Shown here: positions 8,961-18,282 of the stretch, in pieces
How positions within the stretch are numbered: the stretch's first letter is position 1
Layout of the letters: every line of letters begins with the position of its first letter
Assembly: GCF_042678485.1 (NCBI RefSeq)
Contig: NZ_JBHTKR010000007.1
Span: 124,001-188,000, forward strand
Direction: 5' to 3'
Source: Seohaeicola saemankumensis
GTDB lineage: Bacteria; Pseudomonadota; Alphaproteobacteria; Rhodobacterales; Rhodobacteraceae
Length of the DNA stretch: 64,000 bases
Made by a program: the position numbers and the translations under genes
The notes under the pieces: generated by a model
What the model was told of the DNA's origin: nothing
The model's database searches: none
The model's input: the letters and a program-made list of their open reading frames with translations, nothing else

Positions 8961-10457
8961 GTGACCAAACCCGTGCCTACCGTGACACCGAACACCTGGG
9001 AATTCCTGCGTGACGCGATGATCACGCCGACCGGCTTTCGCGAATATGACGCGCGCTGGAAATACCCAGACCAGATCAACCTGCCCGGCATCACGGCACT
9101 GGGGCTGGGGCTTGGCACGCAGATGCGGCGGCGCGGCATCGCGCCGGTGATCGCGGTCGGCAACGATTACCGCGACTATTCGCTGTCGATCAAGAATGCG
9201 CTGATCCTGGGGCTGATGCAGGCCGGAATCACGGTCAAGGATATCGGCCCTGCGCTGTCGCCGATGGCCTATTTCGCACAGTTTCATCTGGATGTGCCGG
9301 CCGTGGCCATGGTCACCGCCAGCCACAACCCCAATGGCTGGACCGGGGTCAAGATGGGCTTTGACCGCCCCCTGACCCATGGTCCCGACGAAATGGCCGA
9401 ACTGCGCGACATCGTTCTGAACGGCGAAGGCCAGACTGCCCCCGGCGGCGCCTATGAATTCGTCGATGGCGTGCGCGACGCCTATCTGGACGATCTGGTG
9501 GGCGATTTCCGCATGACCCGCAAGCTGCGGGTGGTTTGTGCCACCGGCAATGGCACCGCCTCTGCCTTTGCGCCCGAACTGTTCCGACGCCTGGGGGTTG
9601 AGGTGATCCCCAGCCACAACACGCTGGATTACACCTTTCCGCATTACAACCCGAACCCCGAAGCGCTGGAAATGCTGCATGACATGTCCGACAGCGTCAA
9701 AGCCTCGGGCGCGGATTTCGCATTGGGGTTCGATGGCGACGGTGATCGTTGCGGCGTGGTCGATGACGAGGGCGAAGAGATTTTCGCCGACAAGATGGGC
9801 GTCATCATGGCGCGGGATCTGTCGAAACTCTATCCCGGCAGCACCTTTGTCGCGGATGTGAAATCGACGGGACTGTTCGCCTCGGACCCCGAGTTGATCA
9901 AGAACGGGGTCAAGGCGGATTACTGGAAGACCGGGCACAGCCACATGAAGCGCCGGGTCAAGGAACTGGGCGCATTGGCCGGGTTCGAGAAATCGGGCCA
10001 CTACTTTCTGGCCGGCCCCATCGGGCGCGGCTATGACTGCGGGATGCGCGTCGCGGTCGAGATCTGCAAGCTGATGGACCGCAACCCGGACATGTCCATG
10101 TCCGACCTGCGCCGCGCCCTGCCGCAGACCTGGGCAACGCCGACGATGTCGCCCTATTGCGCCGACACCGAAAAATACCAGGTGCTGGAACGTCTTGTCG
10201 CCAAGCTGGTGGCCAAGCATGAGTCCGGGGGCACGCTGGCCGGGCGCAAGATCGCGCAGGTTGTCACCGTCAATGGCGCGCGGGTGATCCTGGACAATGG
10301 CGGCTGGGGGCTTGTGCGCGCCTCATCCAACACCCCCAACCTGGTGGTGGTGTGCGAAAGCCCGGAATCCGAAGCCGAGATGCGGGCGATCTTCGCCGAG
10401 ATCGACGCGGTGATCCGCACAGAGCCCAGCGTGGGCGACTACGACCAGACGATCTGA
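8961..10457 (+). CDS. Phosphomannomutase/phosphoglucomutase (alpha-D-phosphohexomutase family)
   Basis: Interconverts hexose 6- and 1-phosphates to feed nucleotide-sugar synthesis for capsule or LPS. The GTG at 8961 is preferred (498 residues) because AGAGAG lies about nine bases upstream; a TTG at 8928 overlapping the kdsA stop would add 11 residues. Motifs: catalytic phosphoserine loop TASHNPNGWTG, metal loop GFDGDGDRCG, sugar-binding region GFEKSGHYF and a C-terminal phosphate loop VRASSNTPNL (an RxSxTxP form). It resembles the AlgC/ManB group. It is the last gene before the terminator at 10481. Confidence 0.9.
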   Translation: MTKPVPTVTPNTWEFLRDAMITPTGFREYDARWKYPDQINLPGITALGLGLGTQMRRRGIAPVIAVGNDYRDYSLSIKNALILGLMQAGITVKDIGPALSPMAYFAQFHLDVPAVAMVTASHNPNGWTGVKMGFDRPLTHGPDEMAELRDIVLNGEGQTAPGGAYEFVDGVRDAYLDDLVGDFRMTRKLRVVCATGNGTASAFAPELFRRLGVEVIPSHNTLDYTFPHYNPNPEALEMLHDMSDSVKASGADFALGFDGDGDRCGVVDDEGEEIFADKMGVIMARDLSKLYPGSTFVADVKSTGLFASDPELIKNGVKADYWKTGHSHMKRRVKELGALAGFEKSGHYFLAGPIGRGYDCGMRVAVEICKLMDRNPDMSMSDLRRALPQTWATPTMSPYCADTEKYQVLERLVAKLVAKHESGGTLAGRKIAQVVTVNGARVILDNGGWGLVRASSNTPNLVVVCESPESEAEMRAIFAEIDAVIRTEPSVGDYDQTI

Positions 10458-10480
10458 GGTCAGGCTGAACCTGACTGACA

Positions 10481-10508
10481 AAGGCCCCGGACACCCGGGG
10501 CCTTTTTT
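10481..10508 (+). terminator. Rho-independent terminator
   Basis: Perfect 10-bp stem AAGGCCCCGG / CCGGGGCCTT around an ACAC loop (10481-10504), continuing into six T residues (10503-10508). It sits 23 bases after the phosphohexomutase stop and 5 bases before the 3' end of the convergent peptidase gene. The A residues at its left edge are few, so it probably terminates mainly rightward transcription. Confidence 0.9.
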
Positions 10509-10512
10509 CGTA

Positions 10513-12525
10513 TCACGCAGCCAGTCCGCGCCCTTTCAGCAGGGCCTCGACGCCCGGCAGGCGCCCGCGGAACGCGGTATAAAGCTCTGCCGGGTCGCGC
10601 GATCCGCCAGCGGACAGGATGAAGGTCTCCAACGCCCTGGCCCGCTCCGGGTCGAAGGCGCTGCCGGCCTCCTCGAAGGCCGCGAAGGCATCGGCGTCCA
10701 TCACCTCGGACCACATGTAGCTGTAATACCCGCTGGAATAGCCGTCGCCGGAAAACACATGGGCGAAATGCGGCGTGGCATGGCGCATCGCGATGGCCCG
10801 CGGCATCCCCAGTTCGGCCAGCACCTCAGCCTGCATCGCCATGGGATCGGCGGGCGGGGTGCCTTCGTGAAAGGCCAGATCGACAAGGGCCGAGGCGACA
10901 TATTCAACAGTCTGAAAACCCATGTCGAAGGTCGCGGCGCCCAGAAGCCGGTCAAGCATGTCACGTGGCATGGGCTGGCCCGTTTCGGCATGGGTGGCGA
11001 ATTCGGCCAGCACCTCCGGCACTTCCAGCCAGTGTTCGTAAAGCTGGCTGGGCAGTTCCACGAAATCGCGCGCAACCGATGTGCCCGAGATCGACGGATA
11101 GGTCACATCAGACAGCATCTGATGCAGGGCATGGCCGAATTCATGGAACAGCGTGCGCGCATCGTCATAAGACAGCAACGCAGGATCGCCTTTGGCGAAG
11201 TTGCACACGTTGATCACGATCGGGTGCCGCACCTGCGGCCACTTGGCCTGTGACTGCATCGCCGAGCACCACGCGCCCGAGCGTTTGGAGCCGCGCGCGA
11301 AATAGTCGCCGATAAAGACGGCGACATGCTGGCCATTGCGCGTCACGTCCCATGCGCGGGCATCGGGATGGTAAAGCGGCAGGTTCAGCGGCGTGAATTC
11401 CAGCCCGAACAGCCGGTTCGCACAGGCAAAGCTGGCCTCGATCATCCGGTCCAGTTGCAGGTAGGGCTTCAGCGTGGCCTCATCCAGATCGTGTTCTGCC
11501 TGACGGCGGCGCGCGGCGTAATAGTGCCAATCCCAGGGTTCAAGATCGCCGTTGATCCCGTCTTCATGCATCATGCGTTCCAGCACGGCGGCATCTGCCT
11601 GGGCCTGCGCGCGGGCGGGGGTCCAGACAGCCATCAGCAGGTCGCGCACCGCCTGCGGCGTTCCGGCCATCTCGGTTTCCAGCTTGTAAGCGGCGAAGCT
11701 GTCATACCCCAGCAGTGCCGCGCGCTCTGCCCGAAGCGACAGGATTTCGGCGGCAATCTTGCGGTTGTCGGTGGCGCCACCATTGGCGCCACGCGCCACA
11801 TAGGCGCGCCAGGCCAGCTCGCGCAGATCGCGGCGCGGCGAGAATTGCAGAAACGGCGTGATCAACGACCGCGACAGGGTGATGACCGGGCCTTCGGCGC
11901 CTTTCTCACGCCCCGCCGCACGGGCGGCCGAGACCAGAAAATCGGGCAGCCCTTCAAGATCGTCCTCGGACAGGGGCAGCGCCCAGGCCCGTTCATCCGC
12001 CAGAAGATTCTGGGTGAACTGCGTGCCCAGCACGGCCAGGCGCGACTTGATCGCGGCCATGCGCGCATCCTCGGCCCCGGTCAGGGCAGCCCCCGAGCGG
12101 ACAAAGCCGCGATGCGTCAGCATCAGAACGCGCTGCTGCTCTGCGCTCAGATCAAGCGCGTCGCGACGCGCCCACAGATCCGCGACGCGGGCAAAAAGTG
12201 CCTTGTTGGCGGTGATTTCCGCGGAATGCGCCGCAAGCCGGGGCGAGAAGGCGCGCTGCAATTCCTCACGCGCGGGCGTGCTGTCGGCCCCTGCGACGGT
12301 GTAGAAAACCGACAGAACCTGGTCCAGCGCCTTGCCCGCCGATTCCAGCGCACCAATGGTGTTGTCGAAATCAGCGGCGTCAGGGTTGGTGGCAATCGCG
12401 TCGATCTCGGACTTGTGGGCATCAAGCGCGGCGTCGAAGGCGGGGGCGAAATGCGCGTCTTCCACGCGGTCGAAAGGGGCCAGGCCAAAAGGCGTGGTCC
12501 AGGTATCAAGCAGCGGGTTTGTCAT
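10513..12525 (-). CDS. dcp: M3 family metallopeptidase (peptidyl-dipeptidase Dcp / oligopeptidase A)
   Basis: Zinc peptidase that degrades short peptides, probably in the cytoplasm. The start M-T-N-P-L-L-D-T-W gives 670 residues, the usual size for Dcp/PrlC. The zinc-binding HEFGH is at about residues 461-465 and the downstream region (TSVARDFVELPSQLYEHW) contains the third ligand. No signal peptide is visible. I cannot separate Dcp from oligopeptidase A by reading alone. The start overlaps the end of the ThiF/MoeB-like gene by 20 bases, so it is the last gene of a dut-moeB-dcp run. Confidence 0.9.
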   Translation of the reverse strand: MTNPLLDTWTTPFGLAPFDRVEDAHFAPAFDAALDAHKSEIDAIATNPDAADFDNTIGALESAGKALDQVLSVFYTVAGADSTPAREELQRAFSPRLAAHSAEITANKALFARVADLWARRDALDLSAEQQRVLMLTHRGFVRSGAALTGAEDARMAAIKSRLAVLGTQFTQNLLADERAWALPLSEDDLEGLPDFLVSAARAAGREKGAEGPVITLSRSLITPFLQFSPRRDLRELAWRAYVARGANGGATDNRKIAAEILSLRAERAALLGYDSFAAYKLETEMAGTPQAVRDLLMAVWTPARAQAQADAAVLERMMHEDGINGDLEPWDWHYYAARRRQAEHDLDEATLKPYLQLDRMIEASFACANRLFGLEFTPLNLPLYHPDARAWDVTRNGQHVAVFIGDYFARGSKRSGAWCSAMQSQAKWPQVRHPIVINVCNFAKGDPALLSYDDARTLFHEFGHALHQMLSDVTYPSISGTSVARDFVELPSQLYEHWLEVPEVLAEFATHAETGQPMPRDMLDRLLGAATFDMGFQTVEYVASALVDLAFHEGTPPADPMAMQAEVLAELGMPRAIAMRHATPHFAHVFSGDGYSSGYYSYMWSEVMDADAFAAFEEAGSAFDPERARALETFILSAGGSRDPAELYTAFRGRLPGVEALLKGRGLAA

Positions 12526-13591
12526 TTTCTGTCTCTCCTGCGGGGCGCATATTGGCGCAGACCGGGCAATCTGCACGTGCATGAAGGCGGATGGTGCGGT
12601 GTTCGGCGTGAAGCGCGTCGTGGATCAGCATGCGCCCACGCAGATCCTGGCCCGCGCCGGTGATCAGCTTGATCGCCTCCAGCGCCATCATGGATCCGAT
12701 CACGCCCGGCAAGGGGCCAATCACCCCCGCCTCGGCGCAAGAGGGGGCCAGACCGGGCGCTGCGGCTTGCGGAAAGACGCATTGATAGCAGGGGCCGCCG
12801 CGCGCGGGGTCGAACAGGGCAATCTGGCCTTCCCATTGCGAAAGCGCGCCAGAGATCAGCGGCTTGCCCAGAGCGACGGCAGTCTGGTTCACCAGATAGC
12901 GCGTGGCGCTGTCATCGGTGCCATCAAGGATCAGGTCGTATTCAGAGAACAGATCGGTCGCCACATCGGCTGTCAGGCGGCGATTGTAGGGGCGCACCGT
13001 CACGAAAGGGTTTTGCGCGCGCATCGCGGCCTCGGCGGAAAAGACCTTGGGCATGCCGATGCGCTCATCGGTATGGATCACCTGCCGTTGCAGGTTGGAG
13101 TTGTCCACGCTGTCGTCGTCGATCACGCCGATCGTGCCCACACCTGCGGCCGCCAGATAGATCAGGACGGGCGCGCCAAGCCCACCCGCGCCGATCACCA
13201 GAACCCTGGCCTCTTTCAGGCGGCGCTGTCCCGTGCCGCCCAGTTCGCGCAACACGATATGGCGGGCGTAGCGGTCAAGTTCCGTGGGGGAAAACGCGCC
13301 TGAGGTCGCAGGGCCAGCCAGGTTTTCAGCGCCCGCATCTGCGCGCGCGCGCAACCGCGCCAGCACAGCGCGGTAACCGATTGCCAAGGCGGCAAAGCCC
13401 CCCAACAGCAGCCAGGGCGCGGCACTGCCCCCTGTCGCCAGACGCAAGGGCGCGGTTTGCGGAAGGGTCAGGTGAATCACCACGACCCCGACCCACAGAA
13501 TAGCAATCATGATCCACCGCATACGGCGCGGCGTGCCCATGAAGGCCCCGATACCCCAGAGAACACCCGCCATGACAAGAACCAGCGCCAT
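12506..13591 (-). CDS. moeB: ThiF/MoeB/HesA-family adenylyltransferase with N-terminal membrane segments
   Basis: E1-like enzyme that adenylates the C-terminal Gly-Gly of a small sulfur carrier such as MoaD or ThiS. The 361-residue protein begins with two or three hydrophobic segments (about 1-80), then has RYARHIVLRELGGTGQ, the nucleotide loop GAGGLGAPVLIYLAAAG and DDDSVDNSNLQRQ. Two Cys pairs (CYQC in the middle, CPVC near the C-terminus) look like the zinc site. The membrane-anchored N-terminus is longer than in E. coli MoeB (about 250 residues). The partner is not in the window, so thiamine versus molybdopterin use is open; molybdopterin would suit xdhABC at 55279. Confidence 0.82.
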   Translation of the reverse strand: MALVLVMAGVLWGIGAFMGTPRRMRWIMIAILWVGVVVIHLTLPQTAPLRLATGGSAAPWLLLGGFAALAIGYRAVLARLRARADAGAENLAGPATSGAFSPTELDRYARHIVLRELGGTGQRRLKEARVLVIGAGGLGAPVLIYLAAAGVGTIGVIDDDSVDNSNLQRQVIHTDERIGMPKVFSAEAAMRAQNPFVTVRPYNRRLTADVATDLFSEYDLILDGTDDSATRYLVNQTAVALGKPLISGALSQWEGQIALFDPARGGPCYQCVFPQAAAPGLAPSCAEAGVIGPLPGVIGSMMALEAIKLITGAGQDLRGRMLIHDALHAEHRTIRLHARADCPVCANMRPAGETENDKPAA

Positions 13592-13594
13592 GCC

Positions 13595-14056
13595 TCAGCC
13601 CCGCCCGGTCGAGCCGAAGCCGCCCTGCCCGCGCGCGGTCGGATCAAGGCTGTCGACAAGATCAAAGGTGGCGCGCAGCACCGGTGCGGCAACCATCTGC
13701 GCGATGCGGTCGCCATGGGCGATGTGGAACGCATCGCTGCCCGCATTCATCACGATCACGCCCAAGGGACCGCGATAATCGCTATCGATGGTGCCGGGGC
13801 TGTTGGGCAGGGTGATCCCGTGTTTCAGCGCAAGGCCGGACCTGGGTCTGATCTGCACTTCGAACCCGTCGGGAATTTCAAGCCGCAGCCCTGTCGGCAC
13901 AAGCATGCGCGCGCCCGGGGCAAGGGTGACGCCGTCGCGCTGATCGGGCGGAAAATTCGCGCGCAGGTCCGCCCCGGCAGCGCCTGCCGTTTCATAGGTC
14001 GGCAACGGCAGCGCGGGATCGGCCTCGGGCGTCCTGGTGCAGCGGATGATCAGCAT
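13595..14056 (-). CDS. dut: dUTP diphosphatase
   Basis: Hydrolyses dUTP to dUMP and pyrophosphate, keeping uracil out of DNA and feeding dTMP synthesis. 153 residues from the ATG at 14056, which has AAGAGG about six bases upstream; an upstream ATG would add 36 unconserved residues. All trimeric dUTPase motifs are seen: AGADLRA, RPRSGLALKHGI, NSPGTIDSDYRG, HGDRIAQMV and the Gly-rich C-terminal GQGGFGSTG. It starts the minus-strand run dut-moeB-dcp, with three bases to moeB. Confidence 0.95.
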   Translation of the reverse strand: MLIIRCTRTPEADPALPLPTYETAGAAGADLRANFPPDQRDGVTLAPGARMLVPTGLRLEIPDGFEVQIRPRSGLALKHGITLPNSPGTIDSDYRGPLGVIVMNAGSDAFHIAHGDRIAQMVAAPVLRATFDLVDSLDPTARGQGGFGSTGRG

Positions 14057-14423
14057 ATGACGCCTCTTGCCTTGTGCATCGTGATGGTCGGGCCCGATCC
14101 TGCCGGACGGGGCGATGCGCCGCGCGGTTGGCCTGTTGGCGCCTGCGGCTGTTCCTGAAGACATAACCGAAAGACCCCGCGTTGCAAGGCATCAGGGACC
14201 ATCCTGCGGGACAAGACGGTAGCGCAGGCGGATCACGCGACCGGGATCACCGGCTTTTGATCGAAAAGGGCCACGAAGGGCTAGGCGGTTGCCGCCCCAC
14301 CCTCTAGGCTGCCGGGTCAGCGGTGCGCGTGGCATCAAGGTATGGGCCACGACCCGACCCAGCAGCGCGCCGATGCAAGATATAGCAATAAAATTCTGCC
14401 CTATGAAAGATCATGACAATATC

Positions 14424-15251
14424 ATGCGAATTAGTCTGCTTATTCACACAATTTTCGTCGGCATTCTTGCGGCATTGATCATCGCGCCCGCGCCGGCGCC
14501 CGCGCAACCGACAGAGGTGTCTGTCGCCGGCCCCAAACCTCCGGCGGGCGCGTCCCTGCCCTGGCCGGTCGCCGTCAGTCTGTCAGGTCCGACCGATCGC
14601 TATCCGCATAACGTGCTGGGGCGTATTGCCGCCTTCACCAGCCTGACGGTCAGCGCGCAGGTCTGTGAAGACTGCCCGCAACCCCGGATCGGCATCCGTG
14701 TCACGCTGGATGCGCCACTGGTGTTCGAAGATGCCACCCCCCGGTTGTGGGATGTCACGGGCGATGGGCGGCCGGAAATCGTCGTTGTGCAAAGCCACGA
14801 GAGCAAAGGCGCGCGCCTGACCGTGTGGGAGCTGGGCAAGACCGCATCCGGCACGCCCGACCTGACGCTTCTTGCCAGCACCGATTTCATCGGGACGCGT
14901 TTCCGCTGGCTTGCGCCCTTCGGGGTCGGCGACTTCACCAGCGATGGCAAGCCCGAGATCGCCTATGTGGAAACCCCGCATCTGGGCAAGACCATGCGCC
15001 TTGTCGGACTGGAGGGTGACCGCCTTGTCCCGCGCGGCGCGCTTCAAGGCGTGACAAATCATCGGATCGGAGAGGAAGATATCGCAGGCGGCGTGCGCGA
15101 CTGCGCTGGCCGGGTCGAGGCAATACTGGCCTCGGGCGACTGGCGCCGCATCGTCGCGGTTGGCTGGCAGGAGGGTGAACTGGTCAGCCGCGATCTGGGC
15201 GCCTTGCAGGACAGGCAGGATCTGACCAGGGCACTGACCTGCGCGAACTGA
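14424..15251 (+). CDS. Secreted VCBS/FG-GAP-like repeat protein
   Basis: 275 residues from the chosen ATG; an in-frame ATG at 14403 is also possible and neither has a clear ribosome binding site. A signal peptide is evident (MRISLLIHTIFVGILAALI, then AxA sites near residue 28), so the product is exported. Two Asp-rich segments, DVTGDGRPEIVVV and VGDFTSDGKPEIAYV, have the calcium-binding look of VCBS/FG-GAP beta-propeller repeats. A Cys pair (CEDC) may form a disulfide. Role unknown. It is the only plus-strand gene between 10513 and 18215, lying between dut and coaBC. The 260 bases upstream hold no other gene that I can support. Confidence 0.75.
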   Translation: MRISLLIHTIFVGILAALIIAPAPAPAQPTEVSVAGPKPPAGASLPWPVAVSLSGPTDRYPHNVLGRIAAFTSLTVSAQVCEDCPQPRIGIRVTLDAPLVFEDATPRLWDVTGDGRPEIVVVQSHESKGARLTVWELGKTASGTPDLTLLASTDFIGTRFRWLAPFGVGDFTSDGKPEIAYVETPHLGKTMRLVGLEGDRLVPRGALQGVTNHRIGEEDIAGGVRDCAGRVEAILASGDWRRIVAVGWQEGELVSRDLGALQDRQDLTRALTCAN

Positions 15252-15258
15252 ACAGCGA

Positions 15259-16452
15259 TCAGCCCAGCGCCTGTGCGATCCGGGTGGCCAGACGCGCGGC
15301 CACATCCTGCTTGGACATGCGCGGCCAATCCTCGCGCCCGTGGGCGGTGATCAGATGCACGGCATTTTCCGTGCCGCCCATGATCCCGGTAGCGGGGCTG
15401 ACATCATTGGCCACGATCCAGTCGCAGCCCTTGCGCGCGCGCTTGGCCGTGGCATTGGCAATCACGTCATCGGTTTCGGCGGCAAAGCCCACCACCAGGC
15501 CGGGACGATCCGCCTTGCGCTGGCTGACGGTAGCCAGGATGTCGGGGTTTTCGGCGAATTCCAGCACCGGCAGGCGGCCTGCGTCCTTCTTGATCTTGGA
15601 ACCAGAGGATGATGCCACGCGCCAATCCGCCACGGCGGCGGCAAAAACGGCCGCATCAGCGGGCAAGGCGGCTTCGACCGCCTGAAGCATCTGCTGCGCG
15701 GTCTCGATCCGGACCACCTGCACCCCTTGCGGCGGGGGCACATCGGCGGGGCCGGTGACAAAGATCACATGGGCCCCCAGAGCCGCCAGGGCATGGGCAA
15801 TTGCCGTGCCCTGCGCCCCGGATGACCGGTTGGCGATATAGCGCACAGGGTCGATGGGTTCATGGGTAGGGCCGGACGTCACCAGTATCCGCTTGCCGGT
15901 CAAGGAGCCCTGCCCCAGCGCGGTTTCGATCGCGGCGACAATCTCAAGCGGTTCCGACAGGCGGCCGGGGCCATATTCGCCGCAGGCCATGTCGCCCGCA
16001 TTGGGGCCGACGACACGGATGCCATCGGCCAAAAGCTGCGCCAGGTTGCGCCGCGTCGCGGGATGCTCCCACATCCGCACATTCATCGCGGGCGCGATCA
16101 GCACCTGCGTATCCGTCGCCATCAACAGGGTCGATGCCAGATCATTCGCGTGGCCATGGGCCATCTTTGCCATCAGATCAGCCGTTGCAGGGGCGACCAC
16201 GACAAGATCAGCGCTGCGCGACAGCTGGATGTGGCCCATCTCGGCCTCGTCGGTCAGGTCGAAGAGATCGGTAAAGACTTTCTCGCCCGCCAGCGCCGAG
16301 ACCGACAGAGGCGTCACGAACTCGGCGCCTGCCCTGGTCAGAACAGGTGTCACCGCCGCGCCGCGTTCGCGCAGACGGCGGATCAGGTCAAGCGACTTGT
16401 AGGCCGCGATGCCGCCGCCGATGATCAGAAGAATGCGTTTGCCTGCCAGCAT
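15259..16452 (-). CDS. coaBC: Bifunctional phosphopantothenoylcysteine decarboxylase / phosphopantothenate-cysteine ligase
   Basis: Two consecutive steps of coenzyme A synthesis: ligation of cysteine to 4'-phosphopantothenate and decarboxylation to 4'-phosphopantetheine. 397 residues from the ATG at 16452, which has GGAGG eight bases upstream. The N-terminal CoaC flavoprotein domain (about 1-185) has the PAMNVRMW motif and an active-site Cys in GDMACGEYGPGR. The C-terminal CoaB domain begins at GKRILVTSGPTHEPIDPVR and has the KIKK lysine. It converges on the VCBS gene with 7 bases between stops. Confidence 0.95.
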   Translation of the reverse strand: MLAGKRILLIIGGGIAAYKSLDLIRRLRERGAAVTPVLTRAGAEFVTPLSVSALAGEKVFTDLFDLTDEAEMGHIQLSRSADLVVVAPATADLMAKMAHGHANDLASTLLMATDTQVLIAPAMNVRMWEHPATRRNLAQLLADGIRVVGPNAGDMACGEYGPGRLSEPLEIVAAIETALGQGSLTGKRILVTSGPTHEPIDPVRYIANRSSGAQGTAIAHALAALGAHVIFVTGPADVPPPQGVQVVRIETAQQMLQAVEAALPADAAVFAAAVADWRVASSSGSKIKKDAGRLPVLEFAENPDILATVSQRKADRPGLVVGFAAETDDVIANATAKRARKGCDWIVANDVSPATGIMGGTENAVHLITAHGREDWPRMSKQDVAARLATRIAQALG

Positions 16453-16530
16453 GTTCTGCGCCTCCGCCAGATGGGCCGACAGTATGTCCCGCGTCGCCCG
16501 CTGACAAGGCCGGGTCACGCGCCTGCCGGA

Positions 16531-17340
16531 TCAGCCCTTGCTGCGGAATTGCAGACAGGGGTCAGGCCGGTCGACCGCCGGGGCAGACAGAACCGCGTCG
16601 AAGCCCCCCGGCGTACCCGCCCCGTCTTCCTGCTGGCCGATCGTGAAAACCGGCAGGTCCGGACGAAGCCCCGCAATGTAGGCGGGCACACCCCAATCCT
16701 GACGGGCATGGCCATTGCCGGTGATCACCACGACAGGGCCACCCGTCGCATCCAGGGCCCGCAGGGTTTCGCGGGCAAGCACCGCGTCGCGCAGCCGTTG
16801 CAGATCGACCATCACGGGCAGCATTTCGGGCGGCATGGCGTTGCAATGAGCCTCTTGCTGCAAATCCTCCTGCGCGGCCTGCAAATCGGCCTGCAAGGGA
16901 TCTGTCAGACCATAGGCGGATGCATCATCGCCGAAACTTTCGGCAATGCCGGCCTGCATCGCGGCGCGGGCGGCATCGCGCGGAACGGCGGCGCCGTAGA
17001 TCGCGGCCTGCGGTGCCGCGGCAAAGATCGGGTAGTACAGGGTGAAATCGGGCCAGCCGCTTTCGGCCCAGCCCAGCACATCGGCCAGCATCGCCTGATC
17101 ATTGCGGTTCTGCGGTGTGACCCGCGCCGCCTGTTCCGTGGTCAGCATCTCGAAGACGATCGCGGCGGGCCGGATATGGGCGACAAGGGCGGCCTGCGCG
17201 TCATGATGGGCCGGGTTGTCATGCACCTCGCCCACGATGATCACAGGGGCTGCGGCTGCGCGTTCCATCAGGTCATCAGGCAAAGGGCCCGCAAAAGCGG
17301 GCCCACACGCGAGTGCAGCGATCAGGGCAAGACATCTCAT
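16531..17340 (-). CDS. chaN: ChaN-family lipoprotein/periplasmic protein
   Basis: Member of the ChaN/TIKI-like fold family, linked in Campylobacter to haem or iron uptake. 269 residues with a short signal peptide (LALIAALACGPAFAG); the Cys in LACG might be a lipobox but the following AxA is an equally good signal peptidase I site. Conserved segments: IIVGEVHDNPAHH, VFEMLTTEQ and VVVITGNGHAR, the last typical of the family. Its ATG overlaps the rpoHII stop (ATGA), so it is probably co-expressed with the stress sigma factor. Ligand not established. Confidence 0.8.
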   Translation of the reverse strand: MRCLALIAALACGPAFAGPLPDDLMERAAAAPVIIVGEVHDNPAHHDAQAALVAHIRPAAIVFEMLTTEQAARVTPQNRNDQAMLADVLGWAESGWPDFTLYYPIFAAAPQAAIYGAAVPRDAARAAMQAGIAESFGDDASAYGLTDPLQADLQAAQEDLQQEAHCNAMPPEMLPVMVDLQRLRDAVLARETLRALDATGGPVVVITGNGHARQDWGVPAYIAGLRPDLPVFTIGQQEDGAGTPGGFDAVLSAPAVDRPDPCLQFRSKG

Positions 17341-18215
17341 GCGAGGAAGTCTTGCACCTCGCGCGACTGGCTTTCCAGCTTTTTACGCATCTTGGCAAAG
17401 GCCGCGGCTTCAAGCTGACGCACACGTTCCTTGGACAGGCCCAGTTCTTCGCCCAGGCTTTCAAGGGTGCGCGGATCGTCGCGCAGCTTGCGCTCGCGTA
17501 CGATGAACCGTTCGCGGTCATTCAGTGCTGCCAGCGCGTCAAGCAGCCAGTTGCGCAGGGCCGCTGTATCATGCGCGGTCTCGACGATATCGGCGGCCTG
17601 GCTGCCCTCATCCTCGATCGTGTCGATCCATTCGCGCCCCTCATCCTCGGAGGACTGGGTGGCGTTGAGCGAGAAGTCCGAGCCCGACAGCCGGCCCTCC
17701 ATCATCTCGACGTCATGCAGCGGTACGCCGATCTCGGTCGAGATCATCTGGCGCATCTGGTGGCGATCCAGCTCTTCGCCCCGCGCCTGCGCCTCACGCT
17801 CAAGCCGGGCCTGCACACGACGCAGGTTGAAAAACAGCGATTTCTGGCTGGATGTCGATCCGGTCCGGACCATCGACCAGTTCCGCATCACGTAATCCTG
17901 GATGCTGGCCTTGATCCACCAGACCGCATAGGTCGAAAAACGCACGCCGCGATCCGGGTCAAACTTGTCGGCCGCCTTCATCAGGCCAAGACCGGCCTCC
18001 TGGATCAGGTCGTTCATCGGCGCGCCGTAGCGGCGGAATTTCGACGCCATCGAAATGGCAAGGCGCATATAGGCGGTGATCAGGCGGTGCAGCGCCGCCT
18101 CGTCACGGTGATCGCGCCAGGCGTAGGCAAGTTTCAGCTCTGTCTCGGCATCCAGAAGCTCGGCCTTCATGGCTTTGCGCGACAGGGTCATGTCATTTGG
18201 TGCATCAAGTGCCAT
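17337..18215 (-). CDS. rpoH2: RNA polymerase sigma factor RpoHII (sigma-32 family)
   Basis: Alternative sigma factor for heat and oxidative stress genes. 292 residues with sigma region 2 (ITAYMRLAISMASKFRRYG, DLIQEAGLGLMKAADKFD, TYAVWWIKASIQDYVM), the RpoH box QKSLFFNLRR at about 124-133, and region 4 (LNDRERFIVRERKL, LESLGEELGLSKERVRQLE). The chaN and coaBC context matches the rpoHII locus of Rhodobacter sphaeroides as I recall it. A TGATCC-N18-TATCAA element lies about 70 bases upstream, consistent with sigma E control. Distinguishing RpoHII from RpoHI rests on context and promoter. Confidence 0.9.
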   Translation of the reverse strand: MALDAPNDMTLSRKAMKAELLDAETELKLAYAWRDHRDEAALHRLITAYMRLAISMASKFRRYGAPMNDLIQEAGLGLMKAADKFDPDRGVRFSTYAVWWIKASIQDYVMRNWSMVRTGSTSSQKSLFFNLRRVQARLEREAQARGEELDRHQMRQMISTEIGVPLHDVEMMEGRLSGSDFSLNATQSSEDEGREWIDTIEDEGSQAADIVETAHDTAALRNWLLDALAALNDRERFIVRERKLRDDPRTLESLGEELGLSKERVRQLEAAAFAKMRKKLESQSREVQDFLA

Positions 18216-18282
18216 TTTTACCCCCTAACAATGGCCCGGTGCGCCAGGGACGCCAGAGGGCCGTTTTTCTTTGTCTTGATGT

